Under the pieces are notes generated by a model. That model was given only the letters and a program-made list of their open reading frames with translations, did not search any database and was not told where the DNA came from. Source: Cantharellus purpuraceus (lineage: Eukaryota > Basidiomycota > Agaricomycetes > Cantharellales > Hydnaceae). From it: a DNA stretch of 64,000 bases. The stretch spans positions 558,001 through 622,000 of the forward strand of contig JALBUN010000017.1 in the NCBI GenBank assembly GCA_025174535.1, given 5' to 3'. A program made the position numbers and the translations under genes. This document shows, piece by piece, positions 23,750 to 36,204 of this stretch. Numbering within the stretch: position 1 is the first letter of the stretch; each line of letters begins with the position of its first letter.

Positions 23750-24370
23750 GATGTCTTAATGCCGATTTGTGACGTCGTGTGTTGTGGTCACGCTCATGTG
23801 ACTCGCTGTTTCACGGGTTGCCGTCTGACTGGGGCCAATAATGCGGAGATGATGCCCAGCGCAAAACATGGGTTATATGCCAGTGCGGCGTCAGCGTCGG
23901 TGTTGCTTGCAAGTCACTTGAGAAACGTGGTAAGGCTAACATACTTCCATTTGCATATCATAGTGCCGACCTCTACTTCGTGGATGTGATTACCACTCGA
24001 GATATTATTGATGGATCAGGCACTAATGAGACTATCTCAACGTAACTAGAATTGCACTACTGGTTACTTTAAGTCTGCTTTGTGCCATTGCGCAGAGAAA
24101 CAATGTCGATCGACTCCCAGAGGGCAGGCCCAGGCTTGGTTTTCCAATATTGTCCTTACCTCACTTTATCTTTCCAAATGAATGAAAATTGTCTACGAAT
24201 GGATCATCACTCGGCAGGTTTGTATTTACAAGCATTTGTATGTGCAAGCGTCAATCTATTATGTGTCATTATCATTCTAAGCACTCCAGTAGTATTCCCA
24301 CGCATCCTAAGACGCTTGGAATGCAAATTCGCTCGCCTCCGTATCTGACGTGGGTGCCATGCAGGTCGTT
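23750..24370. other. intergenic, 5' flank of NIPSNAP gene and copia relic boundary
   Basis: No supported gene. Confidence 0.4.
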
Positions 24371-24372
24371 TG

Positions 24373-24437
24373 CTGATAAAAGTAGATTACGGATTTCTAC
24401 ACGACGTGCAAATAATCAGGGAGTAGGAGATGAATTA
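24373..24437 (-). repeat. truncated copia LTR 3' end
   Basis: Repeats the sequence at 24993-25060: CTGATAAAAGTAGATTACGG, a TTTCTAC..GACGT segment and GGGAGTAG..GATGAA, with small differences. It directly abuts the gag fragment, so most of pol and the 5' part of this LTR have been deleted. Confidence 0.65.
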
Positions 24438-24945
24438 GGCTTATGAATGCCCCGTATTCCGCCTGATCTAATCCTGATATTGCTGCGTGAACGCCGATTT
24501 CGCCTATGATCTCGGATACCGTGAGGGAACTAGGTACTAAGGCAATGAGATCATCTGTCGCTGCATTTATGCGGGCAAAGTATTCGGTGAGGGACTCAGC
24601 ATTGTCCTTGCGCGTATTGAGTAACCTCTGCATCGCATGGTACCTGCTATTAGCTATTTGGGATCGATGCGCGCTCCTAAGGCGCCTCCACATAGCTGTG
24701 GGATCGTCCATGCAGCCTTCGACGTGTACGTATTGCGTGTGAGTGAGTGACCCAAGTATGATACCGGCTGCTTCCTCTCTCTTGAGTATCCATTTCGCGA
24801 TCTCAGCTGCGTCTTTGGGTTTTTCTGATTCACCGGTAGTGATCCCCCATGCGTTTGCCGTCATGGGCATGCTGATGGCCCAGACATTGTAGTTTTTGCT
24901 GGTGAGTCTGGTGGTTCTGGTATTCTCGGTATCGATGTCTGTCAT
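24397..24945 (-). pseudogene. Ty1/copia gag fragment (UBN2-like)
   Basis: Encodes the N-terminal part of a copia Gag: TSKNYNVWAISMPMTANAWG, then ILKREEAAGIILGSLTHTQY, AMWRRLRSAHRSQIANSRYH, RKDNAESLTEYFARINAATD, ALVPSSLTVSEIIGEI. This is the UBN2/gag-polypeptide pattern with an EYxxRIN-like motif. It stops where the truncated LTR begins; no zinc knuckle, protease, integrase or reverse transcriptase follows. About 180 codons remain open, suggesting fairly recent decay. Confidence 0.8.
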
Positions 24946-24992
24946 GGTAATATGTTCCTTTTTGTCCCGGTCAGATTCCGGGGCCCATAATC

Positions 24993-25500
24993 TGATAAAA
25001 GTAGATTACGGAATTCTACGTGACGTACAAATAATCTGGGATTCGTGGGAGTAGAAGATGAACCTCTCCCACGGATCCCCCGTCTACGTATACAGTCGGA
25101 CACTAAACAAGACCAAATAATTGGTCATCGTCGCGTCACTGCAACATTTACCTCTGTAGGTGTGTGTCGCTTTTGTGATTCAGCATCATACCTGTTTCAT
25201 GGATTGAAGTTACCTTCATCATCGGTAATAGAACTTACACTGTTGTAGATTACATCAAAGAATATACGTTTGACCTGATCCCCAGAATGTTGAAATACTT
25301 GACAGATAAACTCAGCGTGTGTGTATTAAACACGACTAACTATAATCTAAATACCTTGACAGATAAACTGTAATGAGAAATAAGTGAACATAGTATTTAG
25401 GGATAATAAAGTAACTCCCTACCTCAGCGTGTGTGTATTAAACACGACTGAGGGAAGGGAGACAGCTGCGACTCCTTTATATATACCATCGCAGCTGTGA
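24993..25500 (-). repeat. copia LTR (5' LTR of the relic)
   Basis: Lies upstream of the gag fragment on the minus strand. The boundary at about 24995 is followed by TTATCAGATTATGGGC, a plausible primer-binding site resembling the TTATCAGAGC of copia elements. It shares sequence with the solo LTR near 11.1 kb. It holds a TATA-like TATATAAAGG near 25475 and two direct repeats of a 27-nt unit containing CAGCGTGTGTGTATTAAACA (about 25312 and 25423), plus duplicated CTTGACAGATAAACT. The outer end is not defined. Confidence 0.6.
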
Positions 25501-26097
25501 AGTAAGTACTAGTGGAATAAATAGATTTAAATATGGTGGAGCGTTGTCATGTGGATTGAATGAGTAATGTCCCGCATTGTGACAACCCGTGTTGATGCGT
25601 TGTTATGGTAGGATCCCGTATCCGGTATTCCAACACAGAACAGAAGCAGGGCATTCGTTTGCAGGTGAACGACTATATATCTCTCAGATGCATGCTTTGG
25701 AGCCCCCCATTCCGGTAGGATGGAGGCTGCAGATGGAAACGTACTATTTGACAATTGTGTAGGGTACCAGCTACCCATGTGGAGGAGTTCCATGCGCCCC
25801 TTGGGCATGGGTTTATCCTCAGATCCCAAGATCACCATTATTTGTGGTCGCAGTTCGAGGCCATCGCGTAACGGCAGTATCGCACAATGTTTTCACATAA
25901 GCATCGCACCGCGGAGGAACGTCATTATCAAGGCGGCGGGATTGCTGCCATCATCGACTGGGAGCCGGCGGGTCTCGCCAGAAAAACAGTGGCTTCTGGT
26001 CAAAGATGGTCATGCGAGCCAAGGAGAACACGATCCGATTACACAGACTAAACCAAAGCAAGGAAGAAACACAATAATCTATGAATTCTGCACAATG

Positions 26098-27300
26098 TCA
26101 TCGTTCATCAACATCCGCCTCATCCCTCTTCACTGTCTCAACAGGCCGCTCAGCACCTGTCAAGCCCATCGAACACGCCACCCAGTACACCAGAATTTGC
26201 ATCACTCTCGGCTCCGTCGCATCAAAATCCTTCAACTCACTAATACTCGCACGCTCCCAATCCTCCGAAAATGACCCGAACATCCACCCCTGATATGTCG
26301 TCAGCACAAACGAATGACATTGGTGCCGCTTGCACGTGTCGAGCAGGTTCGCCCACACACGATGGGAACTGTTCAGTTGACTCTCAGGCGGGGTATCGTT
26401 GTCTGGTAATGACGGCAACTGCAATAGCCCACTATAGTCAACACAAAGAAATAAAATCATGACGGGGCGTGGGGTCACTCACATTCGTGCATTTTGTAAG
26501 ATTCTTCATATCCTGCAGCGCAAGTACCCACGGCGGCTGCACCACCAACACCATCGAATTCAACGGCGCAGGCTCTGTCTTGACATCACTCGTTGCATCT
26601 GGCACATCCCGCCACCACGTCGTATGATGCTCGTCCGGATGAAACCGCCACAAATACGCCCGCCACAGCGGACGATTCGCTGTTTCCTCAGGCAGCTCCA
26701 CGGGATCCGTCTCCTCGAGCCACCATCGCGTCGTGTCGGGATACGCTAGGTGCATGGCGCGTTGCATCGTCTGGAACGGCCGTTGCGCGAGCCACTCGCA
26801 TGTCTGCTCGATACTGGTGGGGTAGGGTGTGTTGTCAAAGCTGCCTTCGCGGTAACAGCCGCACGCATGCAGCACTAGCGCCTCGCCTGGACGATTTTGA
26901 TAGTGTTTGCCTGCGAAGGGACGTCCTTTGCGTCCATACACATGGAATTTATGATCTAGAAATAGTCAGTGAAAGAGAATAAATCAACAAGAGACGTATC
27001 CAGCTCACAATTTTTGGTGGCGTCATCGAACGCCTTTGGTTCGTGCACGCGTATCTGATCGATGTGACGATCGGGGTCTCTTCGGACACGCAGATTATTC
27101 TTATGCGACCTTCGTCCCTTATTGGGCAAGCTGTAGGGGTGCAACCTGTCATTCCGGGCGATGGAGGGCAATTCTGCATTTTGTAGGTATCGTCTAAGAT
27201 TCTTTGCCGCAGGCTGTGGAGATGGGGATCGTGGCGAGGGCGTGGGCAGCTCTCGCAGGTATGTTATGGGTGGAGGTGTGCGGCGTCGAGCTGGTGGCAT
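26098..27300 (-). CDS. hypothetical protein, Agaricomycete-specific
   Basis: Three-exon gene (about 27300-27005, 26941-26500, 26440-26098). The start is MPPARRRTPPPITYLRELPT with a Pro/Ser/Arg-rich disordered N-terminus, then EALVLHACGCYREGSF, QTMQRAMHLAYPDTTRWWLE, LPEETANRPLWRAYLWRFHP, MVLVVQPPWVLALQDM, CHSFVLTTYQGWMFGSFSED, and VMQILVYWVACSMGL near the end. The VLTTYxGWxFGxFS and QxLVYWxxxSMG motifs recur in many uncharacterised mushroom proteins, often multicopy. No catalytic motif or signal peptide is evident. The function is unknown. Confidence 0.7.
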
Positions 27301-27429
27301 TGTGGATGAGACAGTGTAAAGAGGTGGAGAGAGAAAGGGTGGTTAATAAGTAGCTGTGGAGCAAAGCGGGTTGCTTTGACATGACTGGCGGAGACAATAC
27401 CATCATCCATTAATACAAAGGGTACTGCA

Positions 27430-28060
27430 ATTCTGCATCACGTGATCTCCCCTTGTCTCGCCATCCGATTATGTAAGTCGCCACCACGTTCCTGGTTCGC
27501 GCTTCTTGCACAAAGCCACACATCCGATGTCGCAACCTATCGTCAACCACTCTTCAAACCTTCAACCATACCCTCTAATATGCAGCACAAAGCTCGATAT
27601 GTGCTTTATAGTTCACAGCTATCAGTGGATCTCTCAAAATTCATAAAAACACTATCGCAACGTGGATCACAGGAAATCACACTTTCTATTGTTGGGCTCA
27701 TCCAGGTCTATTAGTGAAAATGCTGTGTTTCCACGTGTCTATCCATTGTCAGACCAAGACATGACTGTGTCACACAAATGTCAGACAAACGCCACCTCAA
27801 CACTCCTACAGCCCAACGTCACGGATAGTTTGTGATCATCTTCCTTATGCATTGAATGTGTCTCGGCTCATGCAGGTATCAAGACACAAAGCCACTTGAT
27901 ACTCCGCCCATAGTCGAGTTCATTGAGACATTCCGGGTGTCTACGGCAGCAGGAGTTGCAAGAGTACTTTTTCTCAATGGCAAGCAGCTGCCTCACACCG
28001 ACCAAACCAGGTCCTTTTCATATCGCTTAAAATGTGAGACTGGAATGCAAGTCGTCTGTG
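27430..28060. other. intergenic
   Basis: No supported gene or repeat. Confidence 0.35.
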
Positions 28061-28069
28061 TCTAACAAA

Positions 28070-28210
28070 GTGGCGGGAGCAATGTCCTACATCGCTTTCA
28101 TAGCGTCTCAACCTATGTCACACAGGAGAAGAACACTCGATTTATGAAGCCCTTGGTTTGTTTTCTGGAAGCACATGCAACACCTCTCGCACCTGCTCTG
28201 CATGACTCTG
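28070..28210 (-). pseudogene. degenerate copy of the COQ1 3' end
   Basis: Resembles the region around the COQ1 stop and last exon at about 30663-30866: shared AAGTGGCGGG, GCAATGTCCTA/CAGAATGTCCTA, CTGGGAGCAC/CTGGAAGCAC, and GCACCTGCTCTGCATGACTC (GCGCCTGCTCTGCATGACTC in COQ1) in the same order and orientation. Reading frame and stop are lost. It is a short duplicate about 2.6 kb from its probable source. Confidence 0.6.
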
Positions 28211-29077
28211 GGAAATCTCTAAGTGCCGCTCTCAGCTCAGCTCCAGATGACTATCAGCGAGCACGCACCTGGTTTGGCAATCAGTAGTGCAGTACAGCGC
28301 TTTCTTGCAGCCAGAGCACTGTCGCAGGCTCGCGTTGAGAGAAAGATCGCTTGGATGTACCAGCTTAACACACTCTGCCCATCAGCATCACTCTCATCTC
28401 ACCTTCACCGAGTTCATGCTTTAATATCTGGGCAATCTCATGCAGTCCCACAGTGTGCCCGAATACGATCCACCTGCTTTGCCTGATGGATGCCTCCGAG
28501 TCGGCGAGTTGCATTCGTTTTGAGAGTCGGCCACGAACGCCAGAAGAAATGTGTGCGAGGGACGGGGGCATGGGAAGGCAGCGTGCGTACGCAGCAGGGC
28601 GGTTCGGTACGTGTGCTGGTGTGATTGAGCATGAATATGAGAAGAAACTAGGAGGGAGTTAGGTTTATGGTTGTTAACGGGAATGGCGGGTGGTTGCAGG
28701 GAGAGGGAATATCGTACACTTTTTATACCCTTGCAAAAACCGTAGTCATACCCCTCCTACGAGGGGGATCAATGACTGATGAGCTACCAGGCTCGTAAGC
28801 TCCTCTGTAGGAGAAGTAGCCTCGTGCACCATGCTTCTATAGACATCATGTATAAAGTACAGCGTCCATGAAAACCAATCGACTGATCGACGTTGCGACT
28901 TGCATGATGAGTTCGCCGCAGAGTTCCAGCACGCGCCATCCTCCCTCGCCACAACCTGTTGACGTCTTACAGTAGTGATGACCTCTTTATTCTCGCAAAT
29001 CGTTGTGCCAACTCGCGATGTTCAAACTGGTACGTAAATGCTGTCAGAAGATGGGGCCAGGGGGTTCGTCGGCCATG
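28211..29077. other. intergenic
   Basis: Short ORFs only; no recognisable gene. Confidence 0.35.
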
Positions 29078-29728
29078 TCAGACTTGAGAATTAGGCGAAT
29101 CGTCTTGAAAAGCTGATCGTAGGGTCCTGCTGGTGGGATGACTCGTTTTGAGTGTCTGCCTACTGGTCACACCAGGGTGTTCGATAATATCCACAAGTGT
29201 GTTCGCAGCCTTGGAACGGTGCTCGCTGGATGATGCGAAAGCCCAGCACCAAGTGGCAATTTCATGAAACAACGTGAGAGTCCTTGAGCTCACTAATCGA
29301 TGAACAGTCTCTGTCATTTTTCTGGTGTATGGTACGATAATAATAATGTTGCCTTTGAACATCAGCTAGATTCAGAATGATTGTCCCACCCCAGATGGCT
29401 TGAATCCAGAGTGTAACACTATATCGAAGGGCACACAATTGAGCTCCAGACAGCAGATAACCTCCTTGTCCCGAAATAATCGAAGACAGATGGAAGGGGA
29501 CGCTCTGACTATTTTGGAATACAATTCTTGGTTCTCGGGATCCTTTAAACACCCATGATAGTTCTGCATGCTCGCCAGGCAATTGAAACGACCAGTAAGC
29601 GGGGCCAGCCATTGCGGAGGAAATATCTGGAAATATGCCCCTCGTTGTCTGTATCTTAGGTATTCCCTAGCAAAAGATGATGACCACCCATAAATACGTG
29701 GCCAACGTTCGCCACTGCCAGGCAGCAA
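29078..29728 (-). CDS. possible hypothetical protein
   Basis: Overlapping minus-strand frames of about 95-118 codons (29728-29372, 29612-29262, 29362-29078) could be joined by introns. Two alternative frames compete over 29370-29610. The segment AYWSFQLPGEHAELSWVFKG in one of them looks protein-like, but no domain is recognised. Treat as a weak prediction. Confidence 0.25.
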
Positions 29729-30751
29729 GTAAGACTAAATCAATGGATAGATCGACGACTACCTGCGTTCTCGCAGACATTGCCGGCATGTGGGATCTGC
29801 AGCAAGAGTGGCCAGATGGTGAGTCTGGCGAACAGACGTCATTGCTACGACGGCTTCGGCGGGCGTTCGCAGTGGCTGCGCGATACGCTAGCTGGCTGGC
29901 GTTGGCTCTCAGTCATGCGTGGAATTTTCGGGGAGGAAGGGGGGCGATATGGAGAGAAACGTATGGGTATACACTTTCAAGGGTGACGAATTCTTTTATA
30001 TACTTGGGCTGAAATGCGAATCCCAAGTCAGCGTCTGTTGGATCAGATATATGGTGGATCACTCGTCTCCCACCTTGGGGGGAAAACGCCATGCATGCTG
30101 CAGCTCTATTTGGAAGAAGGCTATATATATATCGTAAACATCACTATTCAGCGTGCGGTTCTTTTTGCGCTTCGGTGATCGTCGCCAGTGCATGAGTGGC
30201 AATTATCATGCACATCTATAAAGTCACTCATGATCACCAAATGCTAATTTGCTGTGGTGTTTTCTCGAAGGATGCATGGTGAATCTTGCCATGCTTCTCT
30301 CCCTGTGTTCGCTACGCCCATGCATCATTCAGCGTCATGCTAAGGGTATATAGCCATCAATATAATACCATTATGACACGGCTGGGAAAGTTTCATTTTC
30401 TTGGGTTTGAGTGATGATGTATCGTGTCGACAGACAATTACAAAACGCTGCGTTACAAAGTTCTCTATGCGACGAAAGCAATGAGAAAGAGTGACACACG
30501 ACAACGCAATGCTGTAGCAGCAAGGTAAAGCTCAAGAATTTGATTCCAAACTCCAACGACGAGTAGCTGCCCCACACCCAGTGACACGCCGAGATCATGT
30601 TATATTGCTCACAAACGCCCAAATGCGAGGCTAGCATGCAGACGGTCGTGCGTGCAAGAAAAGTGGCGGGGCAGAATGTCCTAGTCTATATTATATGGTC
30701 GCAACCTACGTCGCACACAAACAACAAGAAACGAGAGGGAAACACTTAATT

Positions 30752-32342
30752 TACCACTTTCTCTTGACCACTCGCTCTGTTAATGCTTGCAATGCAGCTT
30801 TTGACTCGCTCTCTGGGAGCACGTCCAACGCCTCCCGCGCCTGCTCTGCATGACTCCGGGCCAGATCTCGCGTGCGTTCGACCCCACTCGACCGTCGCAC
30901 AAGATCGCGAGCCTAACCCACGTCCCCACGGCGCGCTTAAATTCAATGTGGGGGGCCGTAAAAGCACAAGAAACACACTTACAAGTTCCACATCGCCCTC
31001 CTGGTCGAATTTGCGCTGGATCAGCGGTCCCATGGCCTCATGCTCCTCCCAGGCGTACAGCGCAGGCGCCGTCGTGAGCCCCAGTTTTAAATCGGCACCC
31101 CCAGGCTTGCCCAGCGTGCCCTCCCCTTCTTCATAGTCCAACACGTCGTCTACGAGCTGAACCATAGCATGTTTTATTTTGAATTGGGTCATGGGAAAGA
31201 GGAGGCCGCAAAACTCCACGACACACCTGAAATGCGATGCCTATATTCCGGCCGTACGCATACGCCACCTCCTTCCATACCTCGCCTTCCTTTACGCCGC
31301 CCAGGATCACCGCTGCCCTGGCACCCTTTGCCATTAAACTCGCCGTCTTGAGATAGCTCTTCCTCAAATACATACTCCAGTCTTCCTGTCGCACCCTCCC
31401 GCTCTCCATCGAGGATCGCGCGGGGTCCCGGGGAACACCCTCTATAGCCCGCAGCTGCTCCCCATGCACATGCTTGATTTGCAAAATCTCACCCTCGACC
31501 AGGTTGGCGATCACCGTCGCGATCAGCTCCGTCACCTCGCTCTCTCCCAGGCGACTCAACGCCGCGCTGGCCCGGCCCAGCAAAAAGTCGCCCGCCAGCA
31601 CGGACAGCTTGTTGCCGTACTTGACGTGTGCCGATGCCGCGCCGCGCCGCAGAGGCGAGTCGTCCAGCACGTCGTCATGCAGCAGCGACGCCACATGTAT
31701 CATCTCCACAATCTGCGCCAAACGCGCCTGTGTCGGCAAAATGTCCCCCACCACCGTTGCCGGCTCGGTGTCGCACAGCACCGGCGGCGGCGGCGGCGGC
31801 GCCCGCGGATGCCCTGGCGCGCGCAGCTGGAACGCCACGTTGAACGACGCGGTGTGGTCCGGCATATTGGGATTCCAGTCATTCAACACGTCCGCGCGCG
31901 TCAGCGGCATGTCGAGCTCCTCCGCGCGTCCGCCGGCGCGCTCGCAGTCTGCGTGCCACCGCTTCACGCTCCAGTCTGCGCCGAGCCCGTTGGTGGCGCG
32001 CGCGAAGAGGAGGACGAGGAGCGGGCGCAGCTGTTTGGAGGGCTGGAGGAAGTAGTATTTGGCGGTTTGGGTGAGGGAGGGGTGGGAGGAGCCGAGGAGG
32101 TGGAGGAGGGTGTGGCGGATGTGTGTCAGCTCGGGGGCGAGCAGGGCGTATGGGTCGATTGTGGACGGGGGTGGTGGGGGCGCCTGCTGCGACGGCAGCG
32201 GCCGAGGTGGTTGCGCAGCCGTGGATGGGGGACGAAGAGACGTCGTCTGCGAGGCGGTGGACTGACAGCGCGGAAAGGACCACCGAGGTGGGTGAGATGC
32301 AGCGCTGGCTGGTATGCTCAGTGAGCACGCCCATCGGTGCAT
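30752..32342 (-). CDS. COQ1: polyprenyl diphosphate synthase (ubiquinone side chain)
   Basis: Mitochondrial trans-prenyltransferase that builds the polyprenyl tail of coenzyme Q. The start is MHRWACSLSIPASAASHPP (ATG at 32342), an Arg/Ser-rich presequence followed by a Pro-rich linker. LTQTAKYYFLQPSKQLRPLL is the substrate entry region, VEMIHVASLLHDDVLDDSPL carries the first Asp-rich motif (DDVLDD), and HVKYGNKLSVLAGDFLLGRA follows. After a 66-nt intron, IAFQ/LVDDVLDYEE gives the second Asp-rich motif. The last exon ends ERVVKRKW. A Pro-coding (GGC)n stretch near 31783-31800 lies in a fungal-type insertion. GC content is clearly higher than in neighbouring DNA. All catalytic motifs are intact. 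An upstream exon is possible, because a CAG acceptor-like site lies just before the start. Confidence 0.92.
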
Positions 32343-32409
32343 GCTCCTGAGTGCGCGGTATGTAAATAATAATCCCTGCAAAACGATGAAGGTGTGATTC
32401 CATTAGCGG

Positions 32410-33580
32410 TTGTCAACAGCGGTAACACCCCCGTGGGAAGGCCCAATATACATCACCAGTCGCAACGCAACTGTGCTGCTGCGTCCAACGGTGGAGGCAT
32501 CATCGCCGAAACGGAGTCGAGGACTCTCTCTCTCGTGTTCATGTTAAAGATGCTTACCTGGTATATAGTGCCAAGCCCAATAGCTGGCTGCAAAAAAAAA
32601 AAAAAACACAAAAGACCACCACCAATTGTAGTCCAGCCGAGATCTATGGCCCGCTACGTACGACAGCTCAAGCGCTCCTGCACGTGACGCGTGATCTATT
32701 ACTAGTAGCGCTTCCTGGCATTCAACCTTCAGAAATGACACATTCAAAAGGCATTAACACAATCCCTGTCGGCACCGGTGTTGAAGCGTTCACCAGCGGA
32801 CGAATGGGGGGCTAACCCACCTATCTATGTAACAAGTTTATTTGGTCTTCCTGTTGAAGTGCACCTTTGCAAGCGCTGCTAATCTGTGGGACTAGGTGCA
32901 ATAATTGCAGAAAAATCTGCTGTTAATTTCAATATAGCGTCTAGGTTCAGCCAAGCACGGTTTTCCGCGGTGTGCCGCTCCGAACTTTGAGTGCTCTGTG
33001 TCGTCGCACTTCCTCTTGTCCACCGTGTAGGTCTAGAAGAGCGGTCTATTCGATTAAGTTTGAACACAAGCCTCGTGGCACATTTTACGCGATGCGCGCA
33101 GGAACCGCAGACGGTCTTCGAGATGACTGGAAACACTCGTTCTGGCCGAAAGAAACAATAAGGTCGTCTTCGAAGTTTGAATGCAAAGAAGTGTCATGGC
33201 CACATAATACTGGCGTTTCACTATCTTAGCATCTAACCTCCATGTCTGAGCAAGTGAATGTATGTGGTCCTGCAGCACATGTGATGGCTGATACTATCGA
33301 CGTTGGTTACTAGCACCCGTCTGACTTGCCAGAGGCTGAAGCCCAGAAATATAACACTGAAGCGCCGCGCCGATCGTGGTTTCATAGCCTGATATCAGGC
33401 ATCTTCGCTCTGACCATATCTGAGCAAGGCAAGGTCTGTCTGCGTAGCCCTGCGGTAGACATCCGATAACTCATACTCAACTCGTGCTAGGTTGAAGACC
33501 AGGAACATAACCATGAAGGTCTGTGCCGGTCTTGGTTCCATCACCTCACATTGTCCTTGAATTACTGCTGTATTTAGACA
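32410..33580. other. intergenic
   Basis: Holds the COQ1 promoter side, a 15-nt A run near 32591, and short ORFs with no recognisable domain. Confidence 0.35.
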
Positions 33581-33649
33581 CCCTTGCTCCTGCTAACCCT
33601 CCGTCCCGCGACATTACTACCACTGCCTCAGGGTCTGATCCTGCCGAGA

Positions 33650-34620
33650 TAAGTGACAGCTCATATGCCTCATTATCGCCCTGATGCACCCATCTGGTCA
33701 TTCTACGTGAAGGAAACGGAGGCCGAGAACAAGGGATTGGTGAAGCGATGGCAGAGTGGCCATGACACTCTTTTGGTATCCGTGAGTCCAGATTTTCGTC
33801 GGCTCGCGGTCAAAGTCTGACGTGCCTCAGGCCGGTCTGTCCGTTGGAATTCTGATTGCTTTCCTTATCTAGGGGCGGAAAGGATTGCAGGCAGAGCCAC
33901 AAAGCACGCTACTGCTTTTCTGCTTTTTAAACGTGTCCGGATCTTCCTTCACTCCATCCACTTTGTACTTGCATGTGAAACCTATGGTGTACTAGCCTGA
34001 TGTTTACCCTCATCGGTGCACTGGCTAGAGTGCTTGCCAAAGGCTGGCTCGCAAAGCATGCATCAGCATCTTCTGGAGTCTCTACCAGCGATGCCTGTGA
34101 GCGTCATCTTCGTGCCATTGAGGCTTTCAAGTGGCATTTTAGTGTAGTCATCAGCGGCATCCCGTTTCTGATCCGCTTGCCCTCTTCTCGCTCTTCCCAA
34201 GAGTCGTACTATTCATCTTGAATTGGCTATACCATTCTCGGCTTGGTCCTCTTCACTGCAGCCGTCTGTCTTTTGGGGACCGTCTTACCGTGGTTCTCCC
34301 CGAGATGTCCACTTCTGAGAACAATGTCTGATTTCATACTGGGGATGGCAGTACTTGCATGATACAAGAAAGACCATACCTTTTCTTATGGGGTGGGAAA
34401 GTTTGACTCTGGGAAGCGTATGTCGTTCTGGGACACGCTTGCGGATCTGCGTTATAAGCCAGTTCAGACGGTACTCGAAGTGACAGCCTTCTCTCACGGG
34501 TCATTGCAAACTCTGCTGTAAAGGAAACCATTGAAGAGGCTGTCCGAGTTGTAGCAGGCATGCCTTTGTCACATTTCGACGCATGGGGGGTGTGATGGCC
34601 AAAGTCTGGAGCTGTGTCAG
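33650..34620 (+). pseudogene. DUF6535 membrane-protein pseudogene
   Basis: Homologous to the Agaricomycete DUF6535 family of membrane proteins of unknown function. PDAPIWSFYVKETEAENKGL and VKRWQSGHDTLLVS precede a standard GTGAGT..CAG intron. The next exon reads AGLSVGILIAFLI and then hits an in-frame TAG (33870-33872) where the family has Glu, before GRKGLQAEPQSTLLL. Further on, LARVLAKGWLAKHASASSG, then DACERHLRAIEAFKWHF and SGIPFLIRL are conserved. A frameshift follows, after which GLVLFTAAVCLLGTVLPWFS appears in another frame, and EEAVRVVAGMPLSHFDAW near 34550. With a stop and at least one frameshift it is not functional. Confidence 0.75.
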
Positions 34621-36200
34621 TACTTTGCGACAGGGTCTGCTGATGCTTTAAGTTGTTCTCCAGCAATAGCCGTTGACAAGTCGAGGCTTATCTGTATGCT
34701 GCTCCAGGTTGCGAAGAACGACCCCCAAGTCATGCCTTGAATTGTTTCAAGCTGGGACGATCATTGCACCCGGTGGGATAATAATATACAGTCGTCCCTG
34801 CAGTCCCTTGCAGTTTGCGTGCGGATACTGGCGGCAAAAAAGGACGATCACCTGGGCACCGAGGCCTGTTGGTGTTGAAAGCAGACGTCATAGAGCCCGC
34901 TGGGGCGACTAGCATTAGCATGGTGGCTGCCAAGACGTGCTCGTGTTCACATGCTCATCCGTTTAAACATCAAGCTTCCGGGGGCCCGACAAACCAGCCG
35001 TCTCGAGGTATGCAAAAATCACACATCACAGCAACTATCTTAAACAAACATCCTTTGATTGACTTAATCTCGCTTCTCCCTAGCCCAGTCGCACTGGTAG
35101 CGCTGGGCCTGGTTGAACAAACTCATCATGGACGAGACGTCTGTCCCTTTCGTCGTCCTCTAGGAAAAAGCACTGCAAGTGTGAGCGTTGGTCCTGGGTT
35201 CTGACGGGTTCGGCGTATGGTTTCGCGAGGTGCGGGTAGAGGTGGGAGATGCGTCGAGCACAGGTGCATCCCTAAAGGATGAGCCAGAAACGGTAGAAAA
35301 CCAGCCTGTAGTGCGTTCACTAATCACAGCTGGGGACGGGCAAATCGACGACCAATTTGCAGGCTGAAGGGACTGAACAACATCTTTTTAGTTTACTGTC
35401 AATTCACCCGTTCATTAGGCTAAGAGGGTTCGCGCGTTGACCACAAGTACACATATGTGGGAAGAGGCACGCAAGGTGTGGTTGAGGTTGTGGGACGGGT
35501 GCGAGCGACAGCGAGAGAGGCCGCGAGTAGAGTACGTGTGGGCGGAAGACATGAGTGGAGTGGGGGGCTGGAGTTTTGGAAAAGTGGCAGGGAGCAGATT
35601 GGGAAGTTGGGGGCGGTTATTCAGAGTATGACGAGTAGTAGAGGTGGAAAGCGAAGAGGGGGGGATATGGCGAGGCGGGGAGTCGAGAGGGAGAAACAGG
35701 AGGAGGGGGAGGAAGGAGATGAAGGCGAGGTATCATTTGTTGAAGCACAAGTCCTGATCAGGTGTGAGTAACTTCTAAGTGTTTCGTGCAGGAGAAGTTC
35801 GTCTATGGGTTACCAGACATGCATCGATTCTGCTAGACCTTTGTTGCTGCTTTTATTCAGAAAATTGCGCGGCAGTCTATTGATTATGTCCTAGTGGATT
35901 AAGATGACGACGAGGACGAGACTGAAGAGTGAGATAGCGAGCAGTGCTTTGACGAAGAGGAGGGAGCGTAGATGCCATTGAGTTTGTCAATACATGAACA
36001 GTAAGATCATGAAAGGTCTAGGTGACATGAAATTCATTTTGACTTCATTTGTACTCATTTTGGCACCCCGTGATCGCTGTAATGTGTATGCCAACGTACA
36101 CGTCATCAGACCCCTTGGGCCAGTATTGATAAGTAGAATTGACAAATGGGACTGCGCATCCAACATCAACTATCTTCACAATGTGATGGACAGTGAAGCA
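34620..36200. other. intergenic, possibly more DUF6535 remnant
   Basis: Frames after 34670 look like decayed coding sequence but no motif is certain. The G-rich stretch at 35440-35770 has a long plus-strand frame without recognisable homology. Confidence 0.3.
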
Positions 36201-36204
36201 CCAT

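Noticed and set aside
30160..30240. Imperfect palindrome GGTGATC...GATCACC
   Set aside because: Interrupted arms and no neighbouring element or gene that would give it meaning; it could be chance.
31464..32324. 286-codon plus-strand ORF rich in Arg/Gly
   Set aside because: Antisense shadow of the GC-rich COQ1 exon, which has all catalytic motifs on the other strand.
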